A stretch of DNA of 64,000 nt, taken from the NCBI RefSeq assembly GCF_041080815.1, contig NZ_CP160205.1, positions 682,001 through 746,000 of the forward strand, given 5' to 3'. The position numbers and the translations under genes were made by a program. Every line of letters starts with the position of its first letter. The first letter of the stretch is position 1. The DNA comes from Mucilaginibacter yixingensis (GTDB lineage Bacteria > Bacteroidota > Bacteroidia > Sphingobacteriales > Sphingobacteriaceae). The notes under the pieces were generated by a model, which saw nothing but the letters and a program-made list of their open reading frames with translations, made no database searches and was not told the DNA's origin. Shown here piece after piece: positions 1-9,439 of this stretch.

Positions 1-2
1 CC

Positions 3-806
3 AAAAAAAAGAAGGGTTTTGATTACCCATGGCGCACTACGCTGGTTATTGTGTTGCTGGTATTGTTTTCGCCGCTTTATTATGGCTATGTCCTTAACTT
101 TTTTACCGGTGCCGTGCGCTGGGTGAAAGATATTGGTGAGAACCCGCATTACCGCACCTACCACAGTTTCCAGATCCGTATCCCGGCCCGATATAAAATT
201 CACGGTATTGATGTGTCTTACGCGCAGGGGCATATAGACTGGCAACGCGTAAAGCAGATGGAAGAAGACAGCGTACACATCAGCTTTGCATTTATAAAGG
301 CTACAGAGGGCATGCTCATTGTCGACTCATACTTTAAGCGCAACTGGCGCGAGGCCGCCAAGAACGGCATTGTCTGCGGCGCTTACCATTTCTTTCGTCC
401 GCAGAAGAATGGGCAATGGCAGGCACGTTTCTTTATGCAGAATGTAACGTTTGAAAAAGGCGATCTACCGCCTGTGGTAGATGTAGAAACGCTGGATGGC
501 GTTAGCCCTGCCAACATGCGCAAAGAGCTGCAGCAATTTTTAACCACGGTTGAGCGTAAAACCGGCGTACGCCCTATCATCTACACAGGCATCAGTTATT
601 ATCAGGATTACCTGGCTGGTCATTTTGAAGATTACCCCCTGTGGATTGCCCACTACAATCAACCCGAATTACAGATAGACAAGAGCGTAAAATGGCATTT
701 CTGGCAGCACTCAGAAACTGCCCGGGTAAACGGCATTAACCATACGGTTGATTTTGATGCCTTTAATGGCGATAGCCTGGCCTTTACCCGGATGCTGATC
801 CGTTGA
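3..806 (+). CDS. GH25 muramidase (lysozyme-like), 5' end outside window
   Basis: Glycoside hydrolase family 25, expected to cut the MurNAc-GlcNAc bond of peptidoglycan. The frame is open to the left edge. Codons before the first usable GTG (51) read as a Lys-rich stub leading into a hydrophobic segment (TTLVIVLLVLFSPLYY), so the true start lies outside the window and the protein has an N-terminal membrane anchor or signal. Counting from the GTG at 51, the family motifs are GIDVSYAQG (52-60), FIKATEG (81-87), YHFFRP (112-117), PVVDVET (141-147, with the acidic pair Asp144/Glu146), a PIIYTG strand and a C-terminal DFDAFNG. All expected acidic residues are present. The role is probably wall remodelling or attack on other bacteria. 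Family call is secure; physiological role is inferred. Confidence 0.88.
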   Translation, partial: KKKKGFDYPWRTTLVIVLLVLFSPLYYGYVLNFFTGAVRWVKDIGENPHYRTYHSFQIRIPARYKIHGIDVSYAQGHIDWQRVKQMEEDSVHISFAFIKATEGMLIVDSYFKRNWREAAKNGIVCGAYHFFRPQKNGQWQARFFMQNVTFEKGDLPPVVDVETLDGVSPANMRKELQQFLTTVERKTGVRPIIYTGISYYQDYLAGHFEDYPLWIAHYNQPELQIDKSVKWHFWQHSETARVNGINHTVDFDAFNGDSLAFTRMLIR

Positions 807-845
807 GGTAGTCTGCAGCAAATAGTCCTTATCTTCATATTTTAT

Positions 846-887
846 GTCATCCCGAACGAAGAGAGGGATCTTTTCGGGGCGGTATGA
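846..887. repeat. Short GTCAT...ATGAC palindromic element
   Basis: A 42-bp stretch starting GTCATCCCGAACGAAG and ending GGTATGAC. The ends are inverted copies of each other (GTCAT/ATGAC). It looks like the shortest member of the dispersed family also seen at 4145, 9440, 19676, 23565, 29254, 29456, 48431, 51008 and 63075. It lies between the GH25 gene and the next gene; the rest of this 242-bp gap shows nothing recognisable. Confidence 0.5.
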
Positions 888-1048
888 CATAGAGGGTTGC
901 GTTCCTCCCTAACAAAAATGATACACGTATTCAGGAATGTGCAGGATGCCGATCATTAGAATATTTCGTCATTTTATTTTCGGTATCTTCATAGATAGCA
1001 AACCATTTATAAACCGGCCGCGCCCAACGCTGCCTGATAGCCTGATAT

Positions 1049-2170
1049 ATGAAACTAAAACTGATTGCAGCTTTTGCTTTTGTTACCTCATTAATACCAT
1101 ACGTATATGCGCAGCAACAGCAACAACCCTATGCGATTAATCAGGGTTACCAAGACCCCAAGCACCGCAGTTTTAAGATATTTCAGTTTCCGCCAGACCA
1201 GATTCCGCGCATTGATGGTAATACCGACGATTGGAAAATGGTGCCCGACAGTTTTGCCGTAGGCATGGATCAGTTGACCGATGATAACAAGTTTCACGAC
1301 AAGCCCGACCTGAAAGATATGGACGTGAAGGTGAAAGTTGGCTGGGTAAAAGGCGAGAACAAACTCTATTTTTTATACGAGGCGTATGACAACTATTGGG
1401 ACTTTTCACTGCCCGATCTGCACAACGATATTTTTGAGGTAGTAGTAGATGCCGATCGCTCAGGCGGTACGTTTATCGATGAGCTGCACCCCAATAAAGA
1501 TGTCTCTAAGTGGGATGCCTATTTTTCTTACCATGGCGTGCACGCACAAAACTACCACATTTTCACCCCGGCTGTAAATAAAGATTGGTGTATGGTTTGG
1601 GGCAGCCAGCCGTGGATCAAGAAACTGCCTTATGCCAACGCGGCCTACAAATACAACTTTAAACCGGGCGAGAGTGGCAAGCTGGTGCTGGAATTTTTCA
1701 TCACCCCGTTTGACTACGCAGGCAGCGAGGGACCTGTCCGCGCGGTGGAATCAAACCTGTATGAGAACAAGATCATCAGCCTTTGCTGGGCCGTATTGGA
1801 TTATGACGATGTGAACGATAAAAGCAAACAAAGCTTCTGGAACCTGTCCAGTCAGCACAAAATGTATGGCAATGCCGATTTTATGCTGCCCTTTAAACTG
1901 ATGCCGCTGGACGATAGGTTCAAAAAACCGATTGAAGCCGCATGGTCATTCAAGGTGGTGGATATGAACCGCAGGGTAGTGGCCTTTATTGATGAATCTC
2001 AAGGCAAGGTTAATACCTGGCACTGGGATTTTGGCGACGGCACCACCTCAACCGAGCAATACCCTTACCATCAATATAAAGATGCCGGCAAATATGTGGT
2101 AATACTTGATATAGAGGGCCCGGCCGGTAAATCGCGCTTGTCAAAAGTGTGGGATGTGGCGGTGAAGTAG
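1049..2170 (+). CDS. Secreted CBM9-like / PKD-domain protein
   Basis: Exported protein of 373 residues with an N-terminal signal peptide (cleavage expected near VYAQ, about residue 21). Residues about 45-275 open with a PRIDGNTDDW motif and look like a CBM9/DOMON-type beta-sandwich, a fold that usually binds sugars or haem. The last ~75 residues are a PKD domain, shown by WHWDFGDGTTSTEQYP near residue 325. No catalytic motif is visible, so a carbohydrate-binding or cell-surface role is likely. The ATG at 1049 is chosen because it opens directly into the signal peptide. It stands alone upstream of the hydrolase genes on the same strand and may work with them (inference). Domain names come from motif recognition, not a search. 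Confidence 0.72.
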   Translation: MKLKLIAAFAFVTSLIPYVYAQQQQQPYAINQGYQDPKHRSFKIFQFPPDQIPRIDGNTDDWKMVPDSFAVGMDQLTDDNKFHDKPDLKDMDVKVKVGWVKGENKLYFLYEAYDNYWDFSLPDLHNDIFEVVVDADRSGGTFIDELHPNKDVSKWDAYFSYHGVHAQNYHIFTPAVNKDWCMVWGSQPWIKKLPYANAAYKYNFKPGESGKLVLEFFITPFDYAGSEGPVRAVESNLYENKIISLCWAVLDYDDVNDKSKQSFWNLSSQHKMYGNADFMLPFKLMPLDDRFKKPIEAAWSFKVVDMNRRVVAFIDESQGKVNTWHWDFGDGTTSTEQYPYHQYKDAGKYVVILDIEGPAGKSRLSKVWDVAVK

Positions 2171-2310
2171 TGGGTTGTGAATGGTGAGTGGGATAGTGAT
2201 CAATGAACAGTGAAAGGGAATAATGATAAATAGAAAAAGAGGGGATGTCATGTTGAGGAATAGAATCCCGGCGGCGGGACTATGAAAGTGAAGTGACAAA
2301 TGAGAGGGCT

Positions 2311-2381
2311 GTCAGTCTGAGCATGTCGAAGACTCGCGCGGAGAGGCCCACCCACTATGCTTCGACGGAACACAGGATGAC
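2311..2381. repeat. Divergent GTCA...TGAC intergenic palindrome
   Basis: Starts GTCAGTCTGAGCATGTCGAAG and ends in a complementary CTTCGAC...GGATGAC arm. A second similar fragment begins near 2248 (GTCATGTTGAGGAATAGAATC). Both lie in the 258-bp gap before the GH35 gene, where no promoter could be assigned. They resemble the dispersed GTCAT/ATGAC elements but are more diverged. Confidence 0.42.
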
Positions 2382-2428
2382 ATCCCGCCAAATGTGGGTT
2401 AACCAAAACAACCGATCATATAATTTCT

Positions 2429-4126
2429 ATGAGAAAATTTTACAAATCAATTTTACCCTTGGCCTGCCTCTCGGCCACGCTATTAGTTGGCTGCGATCAA
2501 GGCGGTAGCAATCAGCCTGACAGCGCTTCATCTGATGAGCGCAGCGTCCCCCACCTGGAAAAACGCGGACAAGCTACCCAACTGATAGTTGATGGCAAGC
2601 CTTTCCTGGTACTGGGCGGCGAGTTGCATAACAGTAGTGCTACCAACGCTGCTTACCTGCGCCCCTTGTTGCCCCGGTTAGATACCATGCACCTCAACAC
2701 GGTGCTGGCCGCCGTAACCTGGGAGCTGACGGAGCCGGAGAAAGGGAAGTATGATTTCTCGCTGGTTGATAGCATTCTTACCCAGGCTCGTGCTAACCAC
2801 CTGCACGTGGCCTTGCTGTGGTTTGGTACCTGGAAGAACGGCTTATCGCACTACGTACCCGCCTGGATGAAGACCGATTATAAAACCTATCCCCGTATGC
2901 ATATTAAAGGCGGTTATCCGGTAGAATCCATTTCGCCGCTTTGCGCGGAGGCGCTGAAAGCTGATGCCGGTGCCTTTGCTGCGCTGATGGACCATGTTAA
3001 AACCATTGACGCCCAACATACCGTGGTGATGATGCAAGTAGAAAATGAAGTGGGCCTGCTGGGCGATAGCCGTGATCGTGGTCCCGAGGCTGAAAAAGCC
3101 TGGGCTGCGGCGGTACCTGCTGAACTGATCAGCTATCTGCAAAAAAATAAGGGCAAGCTACTGCCCGAGACAGATAAACTCTGGGCTGCCAATGGCTACC
3201 AAACACAGGGCACCTGGGCACAGGTTTTTGGCAACACACCACAAGCCGAAGAAGCTTTTATGGCCTGGAATTACTCGCACTATGTAAACTCGGTGGCAGC
3301 CGCAGGCAAAGCCAAATACGCGCTGCCTATGTTTGTGAACACCTGGATCGTGCAGCCGGATGATAAAGGTCCTGGCGATTACCCTGCCGGTGGACCGCAG
3401 GCCCATGTGCATGATTTCTGGCGGGCGGGGGGCTCGGCCATTGATCTGCTGACGCCTGATGTTTACCTGGATAAGTTTGATGAGATAGCGCAATTGTACA
3501 GTCGTAACGGCAATAGCTTGTTTGTGCCCGAGTCTAAGGCGGATGAAAAGGGGGCGGCCAACGCTTTCTTCCTGATCGGCGCTTATAAGGCCATCGGTTT
3601 TTCGCCCTTCGGGATTGACGACCGGATAAAAGACGCGGTAAAAGATCCCGTTCCACAGGCATTTGATGTGTTGCAGCAGTTATCGCCCGAGATTTTGGAG
3701 GCACAGTCCACCGGTAAAATTGCAGGCATCTGGCTCAATACCGAAAAACCTACCCAAAGCGTCACATTGGGTAACTACCGTTTTGATGTAGCTATCCGCA
3801 CCAACAGAGACGGCTCTGAAAAACATGATGCAGGTTATGGACTGATCATTCAGAAGGGCCCGGACGAATTCATTATCGCCGGTAAATATTTGCAGATAAA
3901 CTTCGTTCCACAAACCGCCGGACCGCAGTATGTGGGCTATTCGCTGTTGGACGAAGGTAAGTACGTTAACGGTCAATGGACCCCCGGCCGCCGACTGAAT
4001 GGCGACGATATTATGCTTGATTACCACATTGCCCAACAAGCTGCCATTAAAAAAACAGGCAGCGTAGTGCGCACACTGGGCGATAAGCCGAGCATCATGC
4101 GGGTGAAGTTGTACCGGTTTGAGTAA
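2429..4126 (+). CDS. GH35 beta-galactosidase-like lipoprotein with DUF5597 domain
   Basis: Predicted exo-acting glycosidase of 565 residues. The N-terminus is a lipoprotein signal (LLVGCDQ, lipid on Cys about residue 23), which should place it on the cell envelope. The catalytic TIM barrel follows, with the GH35 opening strand (FLVLGGELHNSS), the acid/base site in QVENEVG (Glu near 206) and a candidate nucleophile in VPESK (Glu near 366). The C-terminal third (about 400-560) matches the DUF5597 all-beta module of this GH35 subgroup. The subgroup includes beta-galactosidases and related enzymes, so the exact sugar is uncertain. It starts a plus-strand run with the GH106-like and GH28 genes, suggesting removal of galactose side chains from pectin (inference). 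Confidence 0.82.
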   Translation: MRKFYKSILPLACLSATLLVGCDQGGSNQPDSASSDERSVPHLEKRGQATQLIVDGKPFLVLGGELHNSSATNAAYLRPLLPRLDTMHLNTVLAAVTWELTEPEKGKYDFSLVDSILTQARANHLHVALLWFGTWKNGLSHYVPAWMKTDYKTYPRMHIKGGYPVESISPLCAEALKADAGAFAALMDHVKTIDAQHTVVMMQVENEVGLLGDSRDRGPEAEKAWAAAVPAELISYLQKNKGKLLPETDKLWAANGYQTQGTWAQVFGNTPQAEEAFMAWNYSHYVNSVAAAGKAKYALPMFVNTWIVQPDDKGPGDYPAGGPQAHVHDFWRAGGSAIDLLTPDVYLDKFDEIAQLYSRNGNSLFVPESKADEKGAANAFFLIGAYKAIGFSPFGIDDRIKDAVKDPVPQAFDVLQQLSPEILEAQSTGKIAGIWLNTEKPTQSVTLGNYRFDVAIRTNRDGSEKHDAGYGLIIQKGPDEFIIAGKYLQINFVPQTAGPQYVGYSLLDEGKYVNGQWTPGRRLNGDDIMLDYHIAQQAAIKKTGSVVRTLGDKPSIMRVKLYRFE

Positions 4127-4144
4127 AAGAAGATAATACACATT

Positions 4145-4249
4145 GTCATTGCGAGGAACGGAATGGGGGGAGTTAAGGGGTGACGAAGCAATCTCGTCGC
4201 TTTACCAGATCGCCGACGAGATTGCTTCGTCGTTCCTCCTCGCAATGAC
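4145..4249. repeat. REP-like palindromic repeat, family A copy 1
   Basis: About 105 bp running from GTCATTGCGAGGAACG to CCTCGCAATGAC, with an inner pair CGAAGCAATCTCGTCG / CGACGAGATTGCTTCG. The whole element can fold into one long hairpin. Close copies occur at 9440, 23565 and 51008. It fills most of the gap between the GH35 and GH106-like genes. Confidence 0.82.
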
Positions 4250-4287
4250 ATCACTTATAAATTGTATAAAACCAAGAACCCCAACAT

Positions 4288-6420
4288 GTGAGAAAACCAT
4301 ACAAAATATTACTCCCCATGCTTTGTTGTGCGGGCAGCCTTTGGGCGCAGCCCAAGCCGCAGCAATGGCAAATGGTAACGCAGCCCTCCTATCACGAGAT
4401 GTTGAAGGGCTTTGCCACGCCGCCTAATCAATATGCCCAAACCTTAACCTGGGGTTTGGAGGGACCAATCGGTCGCGATAATATCAGTCGAGATCTGGAT
4501 GAGATGTATAAGCAGGGTATCCGTGCAGTGAGTATAGAGGGAGGCTACGGCATGCCCGAACCATATCTCTCGCCCGGGTATTTTGAGAATGTGAAGATCA
4601 TCGTCGAGGAACTGAAGAAGCGCAACATGCACCTGTGGATTATTGATGAGGGCAAGTATCCCAGCGGCTTTGCCGGGGGATTGATCTCGCAGAAAAGTCC
4701 GGAACTGCGGATGCAGGGTATTGTGGTATCCAAACGGCTTCGTACCGAAGATAACCAGCCGCTCAGTATTGATCTGCCTAAACAAACATTGAGTGCTGTG
4801 GCCGTCAATACGTCGACCCAGGAAAATAAGGTGCTGGATATCAGTTCAGGTAAACTCAACTGGCCGGCCACGCCCGGCACCTGGCAAATTACGGTGGTAG
4901 ATCATCGCTTTAAGACCTCTGTTACTCGCGCAGCCAACAACCCTACGCATGGCAAGGATACGGTGAACTCGCTGATTGATTACCTTGATCCGGCAGCCAC
5001 CCGCAAGTTTATGGAGTACACGCATGAGCAGTATAAAAAATACATCGGTGCTGAGTTTGGCAAAACGGTTTTAGGTTTCCGTGGTGATGAGCCAGAGTAT
5101 GGTTTTACCCCATGGACGCCCGAGCTGCTCAAAATTTTCAAAGAGAAAAAGCAATACGACATTACACCTTACCTAGCCTCGTTCTTCATTCAGCAGCCTA
5201 CCGAAGAGCAGAAAATGGCCAAAGCCGATTTCTTCGACGTATGGTCTGACCTCTTTCGCGATAACTTCTTTAAAGTGCAGGCCGATTGGTGCCGTGCCAA
5301 CGGACTGGAATACATGGTGCATATTGACCGTGAGGATATGCTGATGCAGCTGGTGCGCAGCGAGGGCGATTATTTTAAAGATATGCGCTACGTGCAGGTG
5401 CCGGGTGTTGATGCCATTTGGCACCAGATCTGGTATGATAACGTAGCCGATTTTCCGAAACTGGCTTCGTCAGCAGCACACATGTATGGCAGGCCCCGGG
5501 CGCTGAGCGAAAGTTTTGCCGCCTATCGCCCGGCCCCAACCGTGGCCGATGCCCGCTGGGTGGTGAATGAGGAAATGGTGCGCGGCATTAACCTTTTTGA
5601 GTATATGTTCTGGTCGTCATCTGCCAATCGCAAAGAGGGGGCGCCAGCGTCGCAACGGGGGTACCTGCATGATACGGCTTTTGTTAAGCTCTCGGCCTAT
5701 TCAAATCGCGCGTCATGGTTGTTGGCCAACGGTATCCCGGCGGCTCGCGTTGGTTTATATTGCCCTACAGAGGCCATGTGGACGGGCAACAAAATGGCCG
5801 ATAGTACCCTGCGTGTCATTGGCAAGCAACTGTTGGAGCATCAGGTAGACTTTGATTATGTAGACAACCAGGGGCTGGCCTCGGATTTTCGTCTGCAAAA
5901 AGGCAGCTTTACTAACCTGAGCGGACAAAAGTACACGGCTATTATCGTTCCATCAGCCAATGTGCTGAGTGCCGACATGATTGCCCGTCTCAAAACATTT
6001 GCCACCGGCGGCGGCAAGGTGATCTTTGCCGGTGAGGTGCCGGGAAAAATGACGTATCCAAATTTTCTGCACGCTACAGATCTGCCTAAACAACCCTGGG
6101 TTACGTATGCCGATTGGACCAACCTCACGTCCGATTTCTTTGCCCAGCTACCGCACGACGTAATACTTAATAAGACCGCACCCGGAGTAAAATACCTGCA
6201 CCGCGAGTGGAAGAATGCCGATCTGTATTTCTTCTTTAATGAGGGCAAAGAGGCGCAGGATTTACAAGTTACTCTTAACGGCTCTGGCAGTGTGACTTTC
6301 TGGGACGCCGAAACCGGCACAACGCAAGCAGCAAATGGCGCCAACCAAAAAGGGAACCAAACTCAACTGCCTTTACAGTTAAAAGGTTATGAAACCAGGT
6401 TTGTTATTATTCAGCATTAA
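4288..6420 (+). CDS. GH106-like glycosyl hydrolase (putative alpha-L-rhamnosidase)
   Basis: Secreted enzyme of 710 residues. Translation must start at GTG 4288: it gives a clean signal peptide (KILLPMLCCAGSLWAQ), the ATG at 4286 is out of frame and stops at once, and the next in-frame ATG would remove the signal. The body has features of the PF17132/GH106 group: TWGLEGPIGRDN, the GFRGDEPEYGF acidic strand, MVHIDRED and LSESFAAYRPAP. GH106 enzymes remove rhamnose from pectin and other glycans, but this protein is shorter than the ~1100-residue characterised members, so it may lack accessory modules or have another specificity. The next gene starts 7 nt after its stop, indicating an operon. Family call is good; substrate is inferred. 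Confidence 0.72.
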   Translation: MRKPYKILLPMLCCAGSLWAQPKPQQWQMVTQPSYHEMLKGFATPPNQYAQTLTWGLEGPIGRDNISRDLDEMYKQGIRAVSIEGGYGMPEPYLSPGYFENVKIIVEELKKRNMHLWIIDEGKYPSGFAGGLISQKSPELRMQGIVVSKRLRTEDNQPLSIDLPKQTLSAVAVNTSTQENKVLDISSGKLNWPATPGTWQITVVDHRFKTSVTRAANNPTHGKDTVNSLIDYLDPAATRKFMEYTHEQYKKYIGAEFGKTVLGFRGDEPEYGFTPWTPELLKIFKEKKQYDITPYLASFFIQQPTEEQKMAKADFFDVWSDLFRDNFFKVQADWCRANGLEYMVHIDREDMLMQLVRSEGDYFKDMRYVQVPGVDAIWHQIWYDNVADFPKLASSAAHMYGRPRALSESFAAYRPAPTVADARWVVNEEMVRGINLFEYMFWSSSANRKEGAPASQRGYLHDTAFVKLSAYSNRASWLLANGIPAARVGLYCPTEAMWTGNKMADSTLRVIGKQLLEHQVDFDYVDNQGLASDFRLQKGSFTNLSGQKYTAIIVPSANVLSADMIARLKTFATGGGKVIFAGEVPGKMTYPNFLHATDLPKQPWVTYADWTNLTSDFFAQLPHDVILNKTAPGVKYLHREWKNADLYFFFNEGKEAQDLQVTLNGSGSVTFWDAETGTTQAANGANQKGNQTQLPLQLKGYETRFVIIQH

Positions 6421-6427
6421 TCATCGT

Positions 6428-7732
6428 ATGAAAAAAATATTGATCATTTGTTTGGCCCCGGCCGTTGTTATAGCGGCTATGGCTTTTATAAAACCGGTTG
6501 CTAAACCCGCTAAACGTTACCTGGTTACGACTTATGGCGCAAAAGGTGATAGCGCCACATTGAACACGCAAGCTATCCAGAAAACTATCGACGAGTGCTC
6601 TGCCAAAGGTGGCGGCGTGGTGGTGATACCCAAGGGCATCTTCCGCAGCGGGGCTATCTTCCTAAAGAAAGATGTTGATCTTTATGTAGAGAAAGATGGC
6701 GTGCTCAAAGGTTCGGCAGATCAGCAGGATTATCCGCAGATTGCCACCCGCTGGGAAGGCGAGGAACGGCAGTGGACATCGGCCTTTGTAAATATCATTG
6801 ATCAGGAAGGTACCCACATTAGCGGCGAGGGTACCATTGATGGCTCGGGCGATATATGGGAAAGCCGTAGTCCGCGCAGAATGGGCGGTGTAGCGGGAGG
6901 AAGCAACGGCAACGCAACTCCGGTCGTGAACAGGCCTGCCGGTCCGCGATTGGGCCGCCCGCGGCTGATATGTTTCCAGAACTGTAAGCACGTAGTGATT
7001 GAGAACCTGCACTTGCATAACCAGGCGGTATGGTGCCTGCATATTTTGTACAGTACCGATGTTACTGCGCGTAACCTTAACATTACCGCCAATCATAACA
7101 TCCCCAGCTCTGACGGTATTGACGTGGATAGCAGCAACGGCACGCACATCACCAAGTGTTTTATTGACGTGAATGATGATTGCATCTCTATCAAATCAGG
7201 TAAGGATGATGACGGTCGCCGCGTGAACCGTCCATGCGAGAATGTGTTGATAGACGATTGTCACTTTGCTTACGGACACGGCGGCGTTGCCATGGGAAGT
7301 GAGGTGACCGGCGGTATCAAAAACGTAATGATTAACAACTGTGTGATGGATGGCAGCAACTGGGCGCCTATCCGCTTTAAATCACAACCGAGTCGTGGCG
7401 GGGTAGTAGAGAACATCACCTACCAGAACATCGAACTAAAGGATACCAAAAAAGCTTTCGAGTTTAACATGGCCTGGCGACTGGTAGGCACCGTGCGCGA
7501 GCAGGCTAAAGTGCCTACCATTGTGCGTAACATCCTTATCAAAAATGTATCAGGCACGGTAGCTGCTGTGGGAGATATGAGCGGTTTGGATAATAGCCCG
7601 ATAGAAGGCGTGAAATTTGTGGATTGCCATATTAAAGCGCAAACTGGTTTAATATTGCATAACGTTACTAAACTGGATACTGCTGGTTTAAATATTAGTG
7701 TTGTGAGTGGACCGAAGGTGATAATGAAGTAG
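6428..7732 (+). CDS. GH28 polygalacturonase-like enzyme
   Basis: Predicted pectin hydrolase of 434 residues. The ATG at 6428 is preferred over an upstream ATG (6389) inside the preceding gene because it opens into a signal peptide (KKILIICLAPAVVIAAMAF). The body is a right-handed beta-helix with an N-terminal YGAKGDS motif typical of GH28/pectate-lyase-superfamily proteins. Catalytic motifs are readable: SSDGIDVDS (NTD-type), NDDCISIKSG (the Asp-Asp pair), GHGGVAMGSE (active-site His) and RFKS (RIK-type). All key acids are present, so it should be active on galacturonan or rhamnogalacturonan. It follows the GH106-like gene by 7 nt and is probably co-transcribed with it. Confidence 0.85.
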   Translation: MKKILIICLAPAVVIAAMAFIKPVAKPAKRYLVTTYGAKGDSATLNTQAIQKTIDECSAKGGGVVVIPKGIFRSGAIFLKKDVDLYVEKDGVLKGSADQQDYPQIATRWEGEERQWTSAFVNIIDQEGTHISGEGTIDGSGDIWESRSPRRMGGVAGGSNGNATPVVNRPAGPRLGRPRLICFQNCKHVVIENLHLHNQAVWCLHILYSTDVTARNLNITANHNIPSSDGIDVDSSNGTHITKCFIDVNDDCISIKSGKDDDGRRVNRPCENVLIDDCHFAYGHGGVAMGSEVTGGIKNVMINNCVMDGSNWAPIRFKSQPSRGGVVENITYQNIELKDTKKAFEFNMAWRLVGTVREQAKVPTIVRNILIKNVSGTVAAVGDMSGLDNSPIEGVKFVDCHIKAQTGLILHNVTKLDTAGLNISVVSGPKVIMK

Positions 7733-8155
7733 CCGGAACCTGGATTGAACGAATTTTTAGGATTTACAGGATGTTTATGGCTTGGGAGTTTATGACGGCT
7801 AGAGACCGCGAGGTAATGGTCGCTGGGCTGGAGCCTGCAGGTATTTGGAAGAGCTAAAATCCCCTCTTGAGAGGGGGCGCGTTGGAACGTGCGGCTGTAG
7901 GGGTGTGTCATTCGCACGTATAAAGGACACACCCCTCCACCCCTCTCAAGAGGGGAATCGCACAGTTCCAACGCGTTTTGCCAGCTTTCCAACACTTGTG
8001 GGCTGGAGCCGAGCGACTGCAAATGTATTATAAACAGGAAATGCGGCATTGCCGCATTCCGATTTTATTGAGGTTTGCAATCGCTCGCGTCTTCGCGAGT
8101 GATGACTATCCCGCGGCCTCTGGCCGCCGTGAGTTAACTAATCCGGGATAATAAT
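7733..8155. other. Gap between convergent genes, no gene seen
   Basis: This 423-bp region separates two converging genes. It holds the compound inverted repeat described separately (7861-7974) and a near-perfect hairpin at 8038-8061 (AATGCGGCA / TGCCGCATT) that could act as a terminator. A short GGCTGGAGCC direct repeat occurs on both sides of the inverted repeat. The small open frames here are translations of the repeats and are not called. Confidence 0.6.
7861..7974. repeat. Compound interlaced inverted repeat
   Basis: Three pairs of arms are interleaved: CCCCTCTTGAGAGGGG with CCCCTCTCAAGAGGGG, CGCGTTGGAACGTGCG with CGCACAGTTCCAACGCG, and GGGGTGTGTC with GACACACCCC. The order of arms allows alternative folds. 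Shorter relatives of the CCCCTC...GAGGGG type occur at 19571-19592 and around 59142-59172 and 59270-59288. Confidence 0.72.
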
Positions 8156-9421
8156 TCAAGGAGCTACCACCGCCTGATTTACCAGCACCCGGTACTTGCC
8201 AATCAAATTCTCATCCCAATAATTTTCCATTTGCGAGAGAAAAATGCCGAACATGTCCTGTTTCGGGTCTGCCCAGAAACGGGTGTACAGGGCACCATCC
8301 CAGCCAAATTGGCCTTCGCTTTCCAGTTCTTCGTATCCGGTGTGCTGAGCAGTGCGCAGACCGAAGCCCAGTCCAAATTTATCGCCCATAATGCCATTGT
8401 GCTTAAATGAGGTGAAGATGAAAATATCGCCGATGGAGTTGCGGGTCATCAGTTCAACCGTCATCGGGCTCAGGATGCGCACGCCGTTTAGCTCACCTTT
8501 GTTAAGCAGCATTTGGGCAAAGTGCGAGTAGTCTGTGGCGGTAGATACCAGTCCCGCGCCACCCGCAAAATAGTGTTGTGGAGCAGGATAAGGGAAGTAT
8601 TTACTTGTGGCTTTTTCCAGCAGACCATCATGAAAGCGATAGATGCTAGCCATCCGTGAGGCTTTATTTTCAGGGATGCTGAAATAGGTGTCATGCATTT
8701 GCAGCGGATTCAACACGGCCTCGTGGATATATTGATCAAGCGTTTTATGGGTCAATACTTCAATCAGGTAACCCAGCACGTCAACCGACATGCCGTAATG
8801 AAACTCCTCGCCTGGATGCGAGATGAGCGGCAATTTTGCCAGCTTCAGAATCTTATCTTTTAAAACGCCGTCGGTTGGCGTTAGCCCAACGGTCATGCCT
8901 GCCTGGGTATAATAGCGAGCCTGCAAAGGATCACCATAAGTGATGCCCGAGGTATGGTTGAGCAACTCGCGAATGGTGATCTCGCTTTTGGCCGGCACCA
9001 GCACGGTATCGCCTTTGGGTGAGAGAGTAATTACCTTCGGGTTTTTAAACTCAGGGATGTATTTGGATAAAGGATCATTCAGCAGAAAATAGCCGCGCTC
9101 ATAAAGCGTCATGATGGCTACCGACGTGATGGCCTTGGTCATGGATGCAATGCGGAACATCGCGTCAGTTTGCATGGGGCTTTTGCTTTCGATATCTCTT
9201 TTACCGAATGATTTAAAGTAGGCAACCTTCCCATGGCGCACCACCAAAGCTACAGCGCCGGGGATGCGATTGGTGCGCACATAATCATTCATCACCGTGT
9301 CAATACGCGCCAGGCGAGCGGACGATAGGCCAACCATTTCTGGTTTGGTTGTTGGTAGGGATTGGGCGTTGGCTTGTGCGGTAGCGAAGAAAAGGAGTAG
9401 GGCAAATAGTTTTATTTTCAT
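8156..9421 (-). CDS. Serine hydrolase, class C beta-lactamase family
   Basis: Exported protein of 421 residues with a signal peptide ending at about AQANAQ. It has the penicillin-binding/class C beta-lactamase fold: the SxxK nucleophile motif is SMTK (in MFRIASMTKAITS), the second-motif tyrosine is in HYGMSVDVLGYLIE, and the C-terminal FGWDGALYTRFW strand replaces the KTG box as in many esterase-like relatives. Members hydrolyse esters, peptides or D-amino-acid amides, so a true antibiotic resistance role cannot be assumed. It converges with the GH28 gene upstream and is 149 bp downstream of the second GH28 gene on the same strand. It may be an acetyl or acyl esterase acting on plant polysaccharide (inference). 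Confidence 0.8.
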   Translation of the reverse strand: MKIKLFALLLFFATAQANAQSLPTTKPEMVGLSSARLARIDTVMNDYVRTNRIPGAVALVVRHGKVAYFKSFGKRDIESKSPMQTDAMFRIASMTKAITSVAIMTLYERGYFLLNDPLSKYIPEFKNPKVITLSPKGDTVLVPAKSEITIRELLNHTSGITYGDPLQARYYTQAGMTVGLTPTDGVLKDKILKLAKLPLISHPGEEFHYGMSVDVLGYLIEVLTHKTLDQYIHEAVLNPLQMHDTYFSIPENKASRMASIYRFHDGLLEKATSKYFPYPAPQHYFAGGAGLVSTATDYSHFAQMLLNKGELNGVRILSPMTVELMTRNSIGDIFIFTSFKHNGIMGDKFGLGFGLRTAQHTGYEELESEGQFGWDGALYTRFWADPKQDMFGIFLSQMENYWDENLIGKYRVLVNQAVVAP

Positions 9422-9439
9422 ACTTAAATAAGAAATGTT

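Noticed and set aside
6389..6427. Upstream start for the GH28 gene at 6428
   Set aside because: It lies within the preceding gene and would put a polar stretch before the signal peptide.
8156..9421. Beta-lactamase resistance gene
   Set aside because: It has the fold and SxxK motif, but the KTG region and context fit esterase-like serine hydrolases; no evidence for resistance.
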